Origin: Sclerotinia nivalis
Lineage: Eukaryota; Ascomycota; Leotiomycetes; Helotiales; Sclerotiniaceae
NCBI GenBank assembly: GCA_029531795.1
Contig: JAPEIS010000004.1
Coordinates: 2,904,594-2,968,593 of the forward strand
Direction: 5' to 3'
DNA: 64,000 bases
Below, piece by piece: positions 1-10,008 of the stretch. The notes under the pieces were generated by a model that was given only the letters and a program-made list of their open reading frames with translations, did no database searches and was not told the DNA's origin. Position numbers and translations under genes: made by a program. Position 1 is the first letter of the stretch. Each line of letters opens with the position of its first letter.

Positions 1-2947
1 ATACCACGAATATCTATTTAATTGATTGATGAATAAAGTACTTAGGTTTTAACATCTATTTCATATCTCGAATCCTTGTTTCCAATGTTGCCATAGACTT
101 AAATTGAAGAGAAAAAGGAACTGGCCGTAATATGATAAGTTATTAGGGAGGTCAATACTCTTTCATGAATAGCATCTATTTCTCAGGACCAACACAGACG
201 AACACCCCCTCCCATCTAATCGTTTGGTCAATCGCCGCAGGGCCTATGCGCAACCGCCCAAGGTTTCGTTACATATGGATAACAATTATGCCCGAGAATT
301 CTTTCACAAAACTGACTATTGTCCAAAAATTATGTTACCCTTGCAAATCTCACCAGGGAAGTTATAAATCTACTCTCATACATTCCAAGATTTTGCTCGA
401 GATTTTCTGGTTCCGACGTCGAAGATGGCTTACAGGATTCTACGAAGTGGTAGTTTAAACGAGCAAGAATTGTGCTGAGGATTAAGGGGCGTAGGTATGG
501 GGGAATGGTAGAAAATGAGTAGGAAGTTTCGCTCTTTGTCCCACCATTCTCTAAACAACTTATGGGAAGCAACAAGATCTCAAAAATCAGTTCTACAAAG
601 CGACAAAGAGAAGCCTGTACACCGGCATACAATCTGAGTGCATTCTACATATGAGATATGGAACAAAAGAAGCAGTGATGAATGCAGAAATCCGGGAGAC
701 TTACCGTACCACAGTTGTCCCCTTTCGCTCCCTTCAGAGCCCTAGCCGCTTCCAAAGAGCCCTTTACAGGCGTGGTTAGACGTTGGTGTTTAGCTACCCA
801 GAAACTCCTGGTAGCTCTCAGCAACCGCCCAGCATACTTCCAAAAATAAGATGCGCAAAAAAACTGCAAAAGAAATCCCGTTTACGCAAACTACGCGCTT
901 CATACAGGCTTCCAAACTCCTCATGAACCTTCTAACCGCTCCTCATGCGACCTTCACACCCAACTCTTTGAAATAAATGAATATTTTCCTACAGCAACTG
1001 AACTTTGCTCATATACAGAAATGTCAACGTGTCATGACTTCATGAGACAACGCTTCCGCACATTTCGCAAACAGCGAAAAAAATGATGCCAATTTCATAG
1101 AAACCTTGTCGCAAAAATAAGATCACAGCATTAGAACTTTGAACGATGATCGTGTTGAAGTTGAATAACTGCCTGAGAAGTTTACTTTGAAAGGGAGTTC
1201 CTAGAAAAAATCACCAAACATCCCGCTTTGAGACAAGCTACCAAGAATTTATTCGTTGATCCTAATTTCTACCAACACACCAAGAATTATCGACTTCTTG
1301 ATCAACCATAACTCTAATGTCGAAATCATTTGAAAATATTCGAGTAGCTAAAATTGCTGTTGATGAATAAATGAAGGAGGGAGGATGGTGAAATAGAGCA
1401 TCATGATAGTCTTATAGACCGAGACGTGCTAATCGGCACCGGAGCGGGCTCCAATGTATCTTACCATTTCGAGCCCGATGAGAGGAAAGATAAATCCGGA
1501 GATTTTCTTCCATCCTTTAAGAGGAGTCACATTTATAGAATAGCTTCGCGGCGAAGATCGACAGATTTGTTAATCATTCCTTTGCCAAACAACTTTATAT
1601 TGCCTCTCTGCTCCCCTCCAGCAAATTACATGCCATGTCGGACTTACAGAATCAAACATTTTTGCCGACAGATATGGATTATTGCACCCGTAATCAGTAA
1701 GAATCCTATCATTCGCCCCTCTAGAGGTAGCATCATTCGACACGTAACAGCCAACGAACCAAGCATCACCGAGCCACTCTCTTACAGCTGAAGTCATTCG
1801 CATGTACGAGTACGGAGTACAACCTTGTGAGCTTGTCTTCTCAAATCCACCAATCCATTCTCACATCTCAAATGGATCCGTCACTAGCTACACGAAATCA
1901 ATATCGCTCTTGGACGTTTACGGCTTTGCCATGCTTCCGAAATCCACACCACACCACACGGACGAAGCGATGTGGGACAAAAGTTCCAAGGCAAAAAATT
2001 AGATTAGAATAGATTAGAACAAGCATGGAAGCATGAGAATGAGGTTGAATTTAATCTCTTAGACTCAGTTATCGAGGGACTGACTTACCTTAATCTAATA
2101 GCGAGGACGGTAATTACTGTTATGGAAAATTAATGAGGAAGGGAATAGATACTGTACCGTGAAAAGCTTCTTGAAAGTTTCAAATGTCCTTTTGGTATCC
2201 TACATGATTGGATATAGAAGAGGACAATAGACATCATCACTTAACTACACCCTAACCCTAACTGTATATTGCCATCGGAAACTCCTGTCCAATTATCCCT
2301 AACCACTACACCCTTGTGATAACTATCCCATCTTTTACGTCATGAGGACCTTTTTACCAGCCCAATCAATCCCAAAAACTGCCAAAATCTAGTAAATCTT
2401 CACAGGAACAAGGCTTAGCCTGCCTTGAGAACTTAGCAAGTCCCCTACCCTAACCTTACCCTTTTTAAAGCTTCAATATCCAAACGTCTTGAGACCCGGC
2501 CCCTGTCAATTATTTCACCATTTTTATTGCACTTCTGAATTACTGTATATAAAAAAACTGCACACAAGAGACATTCATAATTACATTCATTATACATTGT
2601 GACAAGCACTACAACTGACCTCATTTTAAGTAAACGAATCTGTAGTTGAGTGTTTGAGATTCTTCTGTGAACAATTAAACAATTGGACAACTAATTCGTG
2701 AGCAAAGTGCCGACTTTCCAGAATACGGGGTAGAAGAAACAGGATACTTGACCCACTGCATATTAGGTGTCTGCATACTGCAAGCCTGTACCAAACAGGA
2801 AGGAACAGAGTCAGCAATTTGTTGAAAGTCACGAAAACGTTTTACATATTACCCTTCTCCACTGTCTCAGTCATTCCCTTTTGACTCTACCATCTTACTA
2901 TATCTTCATTCTGCTTCTTCTCATAGGGGGAAACAAACCGGAAGAAT
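1..2947. other. Intergenic, no supported gene
   Basis: No open frame here shows a recognisable domain, a convincing start or matching splice signals. The frames at 1426-1791 (+) and 1570-1803 (-) overlap each other and have no recognisable motif. Around 2249-2262 and 2297-2305 there are short telomere-like CCCTAA words, too few to be a telomeric tract. Confidence 0.6.
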
Positions 2948-3646
2948 ATGACAGGCTCATTCTGGCACAACATCCTACCATTTCGAAGACCATCATCATC
3001 AGCTTCCTCAACCTCAACAACATCCGAATTTATAGATTCGTCCTCACGCAGCAGCCTCAACTTAAGTGTTCAATCCAGCCACAAAGTATCCCGAAAGCGA
3101 CGAGAATTATTTGGTGATTTTGAGTATTCTCTCGATAACGGGAGTATGAACGCGAATATGCAAGAACCTTCGGGGATGGAGAGAAATTACTCCGGTAGAG
3201 ATACTGGATTCCCAGAGCCTCTAAGTCATGGTACGTATTATTCTTCCTTTCCCTTCTCATTCGCACACTGCTCAAGATGGGTGCCGAGATTCATGGGAAG
3301 CTGACACAAAATAGATCGTAATACAACACTTCGACATCCTGAAGCAGATACTTCACCATACGCAACTCTCGAATCCACCGAACTTGATATCCATCGTTCT
3401 CATTCACGACTTTCCCTTAGGAGACTCCATAGCAAACATAAAGGATCACTTCTGAGCATACCCTTACACGAGGAGGTGGAGTATACAGATGAGACAGAAA
3501 AGGATGTTGTGAAACAAAACGATCTGGCCGATTCAGACAGAACAGTAGAGGAATATGTAGAAATGGAGGGCAAAGATGATCAAGAATATAGATCCGGAGA
3601 AAGAAAGAAGGGGATGCTTCAAAAGCTGAATCTACATAGAGGTTAG
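2948..3646 (+). CDS. Ser-rich hypothetical protein, two exons
   Basis: Exons are 2948-3230 and 3315-3646, giving 204 aa. The intron starts GTACGT, has a CTGAC branch site at 3301 and ends at the AG of 3313-3314. Reading frame is preserved across the join, and the second exon stays open to TAG at 3644. The N-terminal 60 residues are Ser/Thr-rich and low complexity. The C-terminal half is rich in Glu, Asp, Lys and Arg, with no membrane segment or signal peptide. I do not recognise a domain, so no function is assigned. The splice signals and continuous frame argue for a real gene. It lies tail to tail with the hydroxyisourate hydrolase gene, about 240 bp away. Confidence 0.65.
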
Positions 3647-3888
3647 ATGCCAAAGTTGAACAACGAAGGTGCAGGCAGTTAGGAGTTTGGAAGGAACAAT
3701 CTTGATGAACACAGAACACAACGCAAAACTGAGCGGGATTTTGATCAAGCAAGCGAGGAGTTCGATGGGTTTGGAGTTCGGAGGTCCGAAAGGTTGATAA
3801 TATTATCCCGTTGTAATTATTTCTTTCTCTCAATAGAACCATGAAATAACTTGTTTCATGGGAATAAACAGAAGTATAATATCCCAAA

Positions 3889-4296
3889 CTAACTTCCGCG
3901 ATAAGTTGTATAACTGTATGGACCCAAAAGAAGAGGAACGTGGAAATGTTCTCCTTCCTTGACCACGAAGTTGAGTTCAACGCAAGGAAAGAAAGTGTTT
4001 TCATAACCATAGTATGCGCCAGTCTCGAATCGTAATTTCCACATGCTGGATCCCACTGGCAGATTCTGAGATACTGTTTTTCCTCCTTCAACGATCAATT
4101 CGCTGACCTTCTTGGACCCGGCATCATTATTCCAGTTGGCAATTCGACCGTCGGTATTCGTAATGGCTCGAAAGATGGTCGATTCCTCGGAAAGGCAGAC
4201 CAAAGTGACATTGATTCCGGCAGCTGGTCGACCTGTAGTTGTATCGAGGGCGTGGCACGTAATTGGATCTCTATCTGCCATTTTGGTAATGTGCAA
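3889..4296 (-). CDS. 5-hydroxyisourate hydrolase (transthyretin-like)
   Basis: A 135-aa protein of the HIUase/transthyretin-related family. It hydrolyses 5-hydroxyisourate, the product of urate oxidase, to OHCU in purine degradation to allantoin. The N-terminal PITCHALDT signature supplies the catalytic His (H15), R51 lies in the NTDGR segment, and H119 is in the HFHVPLLL block. The protein ends in the family hallmark YRGS (132-135). Length fits the usual 115 to 140 aa. Translation may begin at M1 or M6 (4281); M6 fits the family better because the conserved block starts right after it. No peroxisomal targeting signal is seen. It is divergent to GET3 and shares an 870-bp upstream region with it. 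Confidence 0.93.
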   Translation of the reverse strand: MHITKMADRDPITCHALDTTTGRPAAGINVTLVCLSEESTIFRAITNTDGRIANWNNDAGSKKVSELIVEGGKTVSQNLPVGSSMWKLRFETGAYYGYENTFFPCVELNFVVKEGEHFHVPLLLGPYSYTTYRGS

Positions 4297-5166
4297 AGTG
4301 GATGGTAGCTGAGGGATAATTTGTGAGGAGATAGCTTGCAGACGTTCGTTGGAATATTCAGAGGTGGGGTTGGTTGCGGGGTATCGACTTGAACGGTGGT
4401 GGATGAGTGAGGATGGCAGGAGGGAAAGACTTATCCTCTACCAAGATTGAGCTGGTTTGGGATAATAAAAAACCGTGGACAATGCAAAGAAGCTAAGGGA
4501 CTATCACAGCATATTCATATTCATATTCATATTCATATTCAATATCTGCAAAAAGGTTTGTTTTGTTGAAAAAGAAATAGCTACCTTGTAATGAAAACTT
4601 GCCTCGCAAATCGGAGATGGCCGCTTCAGCCTTGTGATAAGGTTACCTAACCTTACGGGGCATACGTTAAGCCGTCACGTGGCGATTCCTAACAAATGGG
4701 CAGAGGCCAGCCATCAGCCTCGAAGTTTATTGTAAGATTGATTACCTGCTACCTACTGCAAAATTACCTTGGAAACGACATTGATTTCATGAGAATGCGA
4801 GGAAGTAGGAATGTATTGATCTGATGATAAAGCTGGTAGATACTAGACATCTTGCCGAGGCTAGCGAATCAAATCATTAGCGCACTTGTGCGTTTGACAA
4901 CTTGCAAGACGGAAAGAATGGAAGAATACGTCAGAAGGCAAAAGATACTAGATAATTCTAGAGCTTACGAGAATTTTATTCTAAGGAGCTGGCTCAAGGG
5001 TAACAACAACACAGTAATTCGGACTCGACTTCCATCATTCACAATTTCCATTATTTTTTCTTTCTATTCTGCCTTCTGCCTTCTGCCTTTCTATTTCAAT
5101 CTTTTGCCTCATAATCAAATATACTGAACATCTTCGCCCGCTCAACCCCCCCCAACTACCATCAAG
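4297..5166. other. Divergent intergenic region between HIUase and GET3
   Basis: This 870-bp stretch must hold both promoters. It contains a hexanucleotide microsatellite at about 4511-4545 and a long pyrimidine-rich tract at about 5037-5110 just upstream of the GET3 start, which is typical of constitutive fungal promoters. The ORF at 4852-5127 has no recognisable feature and is not called. Confidence 0.6.
4511..4545. repeat. ATATTC microsatellite
   Basis: About five tandem copies of the hexamer ATATTC are seen in the HIUase/GET3 promoter interval. Confidence 0.9.
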
Positions 5167-6252
5167 ATGTCCACCGCCGTAATAAACACAGACGACGATC
5201 AACTCGAGCCTACCCTTCAATCTATTCTCGATCAAAAATCTCTTCGCTGGATCTTTGTTGGTGGAAAAGGAGGAGTAGGAAAAACCACCACATCATGTTC
5301 CCTAGCCATTCAACTCGCCAAAGTTCGTCGTTCAGTCCTACTCATCTCGACAGATCCAGCACATAATTTGAGTGATGCTTTTTCACAAAAGTTTGGAAAA
5401 GAAGCTAGACTTATCAATGGATTTGAAAATTTGAGTGCTATGGAAATTGATCCAAATGGGAGTATTCAGGAACTTATGGGACAGGCCGAGGAGGGTGAGG
5501 GACCAGCTGCGGGGATGGGTGGAATGATGCAGGATTTGGCTTTTGCTGTTCGTCCTCCTTGCTCTTATTATATATAATTGGGAAAGCTTATTTACAAATG
5601 TCTTTGATAGATTCCTGGTATCGATGAAGCTATGTCCTTCGCAGAAGTCCTCAAACAGGTTAAATCTCTCTCCTACGAGACCATCATTTTCGATACCGCT
5701 CCTACAGGCCACACCCTCCGCTTCCTCCAATTCCCTACCGTTCTCGAGAAAGCTCTTGCAAAAGTCTCGCAATTATCCACACAATTCGGACCTATGTTGA
5801 ATGGACTACTTGGAGCCAACGGTTCTCTACCTAATGGGCAAAACCTTGGTGAGATGATGGAGAAATTAGAAGGCCTCCGTGAAACCATTTCCGAAGTAAA
5901 TGGTCAATTCAAAGACGAAAATCTCACCACTTTCGTTTGTGTCTGTATACCAGAATTCCTCTCTCTCTACGAAACAGAGCGTATGATACAAGAATTATCA
6001 TCCTATCATATCGATACTCATTGTATAGTGGTCAACCAATTACTTTTCCCCAAGAAAGGAAGTGATTGTGATCAATGCAATGCGAGAAGGAAGATGCAGA
6101 AGAAATATTTGGAACAAATTGAGGAGTTGTACGACGAGTTTAATGTGGTGAAGATGCCCTTGTTAGTCGAGGAGGTAAGAGGAAAGGAAAGGTTGGAGAA
6201 ATTTAGTGAGATGCTTATTACACCATATGTTCCGCCTGCTGGGGGATTGTAG
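5167..6252 (+). CDS. get3: GET3, tail-anchored protein targeting ATPase
   Basis: Exons are 5167-5547 and 5611-6252, in phase 0, giving 340 aa, the usual Get3 length. The intron starts GTTCGT, a weak donor, and ends GATAG. Joining it restores the conserved block ending LAFA followed by [10 protein letters not shown]. The protein is the homodimeric cytosolic ATPase that captures tail-anchored proteins and hands them to the Get1/Get2 receptor at the ER. It has a deviant Walker A GKGGVGKT (33-40), switch I DPAHNLSD (63-70) with the catalytic Asp, switch [12 protein letters not shown] (155-164), and the zinc-binding pair CDQC (280-283) that makes the dimer interface. The C-terminus PYVPPAGGL is typical. 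It is also annotated as an arsenical pump-driving ATPase homologue. The gene appears intact. Confidence 0.97.
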
Positions 6253-6889
6253 ATTTTTAGAGGAAGATATACAAAGAATTGATATTTGATACCCATGTTT
6301 CATGCAATTTATGTCACACCTCGCCAGGCACTCGCAAGCAATTTTATACCAATACCCCCATTGCATTCATGAAGCTCTACCTGCTACATTCATCCAATAG
6401 TAAGCATATCGTTGATTAACTACTGGCTAGAAGTCTTGACTACCAATCTCCTGATCAAAACGAATAGTGGCACAAATAAGTTTTTTGCAGCGAAGGTTTT
6501 AAATCTTGCACTTGATTTCAGAAATGTGATGCGCTCTAGGGGCCTATTTATCTGTCGCCAAGTGCTTCATCTAATTAGCCACCACATCATCATACCGTTT
6601 TATTCCCCCTCCTTAGATGTTTTCCCATCCATCTAAGCTCATGTCCCGAAAACCCTAGGAGATCAGAATTTTGAGCTAGCTTTTCTTTTAAATGCTACCA
6701 CCAGCCAGTTTGCCCAGTCAAATAGTCCTCGCAGTATCGCATCTTTTCGTTCAACGCCCAGCTATCATTCCTTTTCCTGCCCTTCCTTATAAAATCTACT
6801 TCCCAGACAAGCCCTGCGTCCACGCTTAAATCATGTTTTGCTGTTGTCAGTTCCTCCGTCTGAACAATCACCGCATTCATGAATCATAC
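6253..6889. other. Convergent intergenic region
   Basis: This 637-bp stretch separates the 3' ends of GET3 and the F-box-like gene. I see no gene in it. Confidence 0.6.
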
Positions 6890-7804
6890 CTAACACCCCA
6901 AAAGGTCCACCGGCTTCATATTAAAAACCTTCCTAAGTCTCTTGTCCCCTTTATAGCACAATATTCCATTTGCCCACAAGTCGCCCCCAAATGTCTCATT
7001 CAAGTCCTTCATTACCTGCTCCATTGCTTTCACATTAGCCCCATGTCTTAACTTCTTTAACCACCCGTTCTGATCCCAATAAGCCCATTCATCCCACGCC
7101 GTATTCACACTAACCACCCTCTTTACTTCGTTTCCTAAGTATGCATCGTTTCCCGATATTCCTGTCTTACGGAAAAGTTCCATCCATTCAGAATACAATC
7201 CCCATGTCTTATCCGCATCTTCATTCTGACCAGCAAGTAATTCTTCACTTTTCCACCGCAAATGCATAGCTTCCGAAATCCGCTGCATCCATTTGACATC
7301 CATTTTCATCTCCTCAGTCCTCATCGGATTAATCTGAACACGTTTTAAACTCCCCCATGTTTTTCCTTCGGTCCTCTCATCACGAATACTCCATTTTCCT
7401 CCTATTCTAGAAAACAACATTTCAGCCCATTTTAGATCATCCGAGTCGGTTAAGTCCAGATTTACTTGTAGAGATTGGATATGCATAAATGCATCTTCCC
7501 CCAAACTTCCCAGGCGGAAAAGTAAATCGGCTGGCCAGAGTCCAAGGGCATTTACCTTCCAGAGGGAGATGATAGCTTCATTGTATAGTTGAACACAAGT
7601 ACTTAGAAGACCGAGAGCGGGAATGGGAGAGCTTGAGAGACAAATGTCGTTTTGAGGGTCGTAGGGAAGGATTTGATAGGTATTCTTTAGAGTGCAGCGG
7701 TAAGTGACACAATCGTACTGGGTTTGAAAGGCGTATTCATATATTTCGTCACGAATCTCCCTAGGGATGTCGTTTAACAGATTGAGAGGCTTTCGGACCT
7801 GCAT
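6890..7804 (-). CDS. F-box-like/DUF protein (first of a neighbouring pair)
   Basis: I chose the ATG at 7804 because the conserved motif LLNDIPREIRDEIYEYAF follows within 10 residues, giving 304 aa. The open frame runs back to 7948, adding 48 residues without family character. The LPxEIRxxIYxYA motif at the N-terminus is the one found in the many fungal F-box-like or DUF7730-type proteins. The middle resembles the usual tail of such proteins, with a run on counted tops of helices (LSTCVQLYNEA) and Trp-rich helices. The C-terminus carries FGGDLWANGILCYKGDK. A substrate-receptor role in ubiquitin ligation is only an analogy. The next gene on the same strand has the same layout and C-terminal motif. 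Confidence 0.72.
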   Translation of the reverse strand: MQVRKPLNLLNDIPREIRDEIYEYAFQTQYDCVTYRCTLKNTYQILPYDPQNDICLSSSPIPALGLLSTCVQLYNEAIISLWKVNALGLWPADLLFRLGSLGEDAFMHIQSLQVNLDLTDSDDLKWAEMLFSRIGGKWSIRDERTEGKTWGSLKRVQINPMRTEEMKMDVKWMQRISEAMHLRWKSEELLAGQNEDADKTWGLYSEWMELFRKTGISGNDAYLGNEVKRVVSVNTAWDEWAYWDQNGWLKKLRHGANVKAMEQVMKDLNETFGGDLWANGILCYKGDKRLRKVFNMKPVDLLGC

Positions 7805-7948
7805 TTTGACCCGAAAAATTGACGCTGAATAGGATGCTTGGTAGAAGTTATGAGCTGGGGCTCGCGGGAATTTTAGATGTGAAGGTACAGAGATTGACAG
7901 TTTAGATACAAGTGTTATATTGGCGCATGTTGAAATTGAAGTATGCAC

Positions 7949-8335
7949 ACTGGGAAAAGATAAAGTAACATACTACACATGGAAGTTACATGTGGAGGAA
8001 ATGACATTGTTAAATCGTAGCCTCATTGTGCATCATTGATTCCGCGGCTGAAGAAGCTGTGGTCCGCGCCGGTAACCCGCATTTTGTATATTCTCCGATG
8101 ATTTTCACATGGGTTTGTTTAAGTGCATGAGTTGCTCGTATCTTTCAAGACCTGTTAGGCTGCGGAATTTGACATTATTGAAGATGATCTAAATTTGGGA
8201 ACCTCAGATGATAGTGACGATTGGTTGTAATGAATAAATTGAACCTGGTTTTCAAAAAGTGACTAAGTCTCAACTCGAAAGCTTTGGATGTTCTAGAACT
8301 ATGAATCAAGCGGCGCTGATTTCTTCAGCAATTCC
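7949..8335. other. Intergenic, between the two paralogues
   Basis: No gene is seen in this stretch, which should hold the promoter of the 6890-7804 gene. Confidence 0.55.
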
Positions 8336-9088
8336 CTACCTACGTCCGGGTATAATTTTAATCTCTCCATCTCTTGAGTCAAGCTTGAAATCTTCCACAA
8401 TCTGCTTCCCTTCTTTCAAACACAGCACTCCATCCACATATAAACGTCCGCCGAATTTATTGTGAATTCCATATAACAGCTTCCTTGTATCTGTCGTATC
8501 AATCAGCATCTCAGCCAACCATTTCCTCTTTGCCCAAGGAGACAATCGAGGCCAACTAGTGTTTATCATCCAAGTCCAAGATTCCTTGTCTGTCGAAGGA
8601 ATACCAGGATACTCCTGATATAGCCTCCCATCGACTATTTCTCCATTCTCCCTCAGATCAAGGATATCCTCGAACTCCTCTACCGTTTGTGGCCGTTCTT
8701 TATTCGCCTTGATCGTAATACCGTGCAGTTTTTGCAAAGACCCTGCCGCTGCTGCCAGACTCCTCCCGACCCATTCTAATTCATCCCAGTCTAACACCTC
8801 CAATTGTATAAGTATATGCCATCGTGCTGTTTCGCCAAGCATTGAGTATATATTTTCGAGTTTGAATTCTAATTGAGGAAACTCCCGCAGGCTCAACCCT
8901 TTGTGCTCCCAAATTACATCCTTGCATTCTCTATGTATTTGTTTGCATGTTCGAAGTATGGAAAGTGATTGCGCGACTCCTATAGACCATGGTAAGAACG
9001 TAATGATACCACCCGGGCTCCCGAGAATGTAAGTGTAGATTAAGTCGCGGATCCCTCGTGGTAGCGTTTGGAGGAACGGAGGAGACAT
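8336..9088 (-). CDS. F-box-like/DUF protein (second of the pair)
   Basis: The ATG at 9088 places FLQTLPRGIRDLIYTYIL right after the start, giving 250 aa. An in-frame ATG at 9283 would add 65 residues. Shared features with the 6890-7804 product are the N-terminal LPxxIRDxIY motif, LSILRTCKQIHRE against LLSTCVQLYNE, an xNTxW motif before a Trp-Leu helix, and a C-terminal FGGRLYVDGVLCLKEGK against FGGDLWANGILCYKGDK. Identity outside these blocks is low by eye, so the duplication is old. No enzymatic motif is seen. Function is unknown, and a scaffold or F-box-like role is a guess from the family. Confidence 0.7.
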   Translation of the reverse strand: MSPPFLQTLPRGIRDLIYTYILGSPGGIITFLPWSIGVAQSLSILRTCKQIHRECKDVIWEHKGLSLREFPQLEFKLENIYSMLGETARWHILIQLEVLDWDELEWVGRSLAAAAGSLQKLHGITIKANKERPQTVEEFEDILDLRENGEIVDGRLYQEYPGIPSTDKESWTWMINTSWPRLSPWAKRKWLAEMLIDTTDTRKLLYGIHNKFGGRLYVDGVLCLKEGKQIVEDFKLDSRDGEIKIIPGRR

Positions 9089-9283
9089 GTCGATAAATAC
9101 AAGACCCGTTTGTATGCCGTTATTGTACGGAAAGTTGTAGTCGCCTAACAGTGCTTTGGTTGACAGAGGATATCCTGTATATTCAGAAGTTGCCTTCAGA
9201 GCCACCTTGGTCAGATTCTCAAAACACCCCTCGCCCGGACTCAAAAATCGTTCTTTCAAATCCTCCGAAACGGGGAGTTTCAA

Positions 9284-10008
9284 GGTCGCGAAGACTTCTT
9301 GAACCTAAAACGGCAATCAAAGTTGGACCTTTTTTCAAATACAAAAGAATGAATTTTGTCTGCAGCCATGCAACCAAACTTTTTTGGAAGTTGGGGTTGT
9401 AGCAGCCTCAGAATGCGCCAAGGCCAAAATACGAAAGGTTTTGAGGACCTAATGATAGTTCTTCTCTTGATGTGAAAGTCCCTAAAGAATGTGTATTGAA
9501 TGAAAACCTTACCTACCTAGATACCTCAGATCCTAATTGATTGCTGTTGTCTAATCTGTACATCTTGCTGCTATCATGAATGATTCTGCCTTTTGCTTTA
9601 TGAATGAATGATTAAGAAATATGCCAAACTCCGGCAGGAATGTCAATATGATAGATGAGGATTCAGTCTGACTGTTCTAAACTTTGTGCGCCAAATGAGT
9701 TGTTGATTTAATGATGTACTCTGATGTACTGTGATGTTCTTTGCTGTGCTGTTGTTTGTTGATGCATTTTCCCGCGATTCCGAAAACCACTTTACGCGTC
9801 AAAACACGCATTGACCCTAAGACGCGTCGCGAATTCAACCTATTCATAAGTTTTCGTTCCTCCATCAACCAACTTATTCAAATTTTGTACCAAGTAATGA
9901 ACACCTTCACTTTTTGCAATTTCACCTTCCTCGCATTCGCAATTTTGCTTATATAGTTCTTGCCTTGCATTTTTGGGTTATTCTTGCGTCTTGTCACAAA
10001 ATACAATC
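9284..10008. other. Divergent intergenic region upstream of CDT1
   Basis: This 725-bp region lies between the F-box-like gene and CDT1. At about 9784-9834 there are three ACGCG words (ACGCGTC, ACGCAT, ACGCGTCGC), the core of the MluI cell-cycle box bound by MBF in yeasts. No gene is seen. Confidence 0.5.
9784..9834. promoter_or_regulatory. Cluster of ACGCGT (MCB-like) words upstream of CDT1
   Basis: The segment contains TTTACGCGTC followed after about 30 bp by AAGACGCGTCGC, about 180 to 220 bp upstream of the CDT1 ATG. ACGCGT is the MCB element recognised by Swi4/Swi6-type and MBF complexes that drive G1/S genes, including cdt1 in fission yeast. The assignment is by motif and position only. 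Confidence 0.5.

Noticed and set aside
1426..1803. Overlapping ORFs 1426-1791 (+) and 1570-1803 (-)
   Set aside because: No motif, conflicting strands, no splice support.
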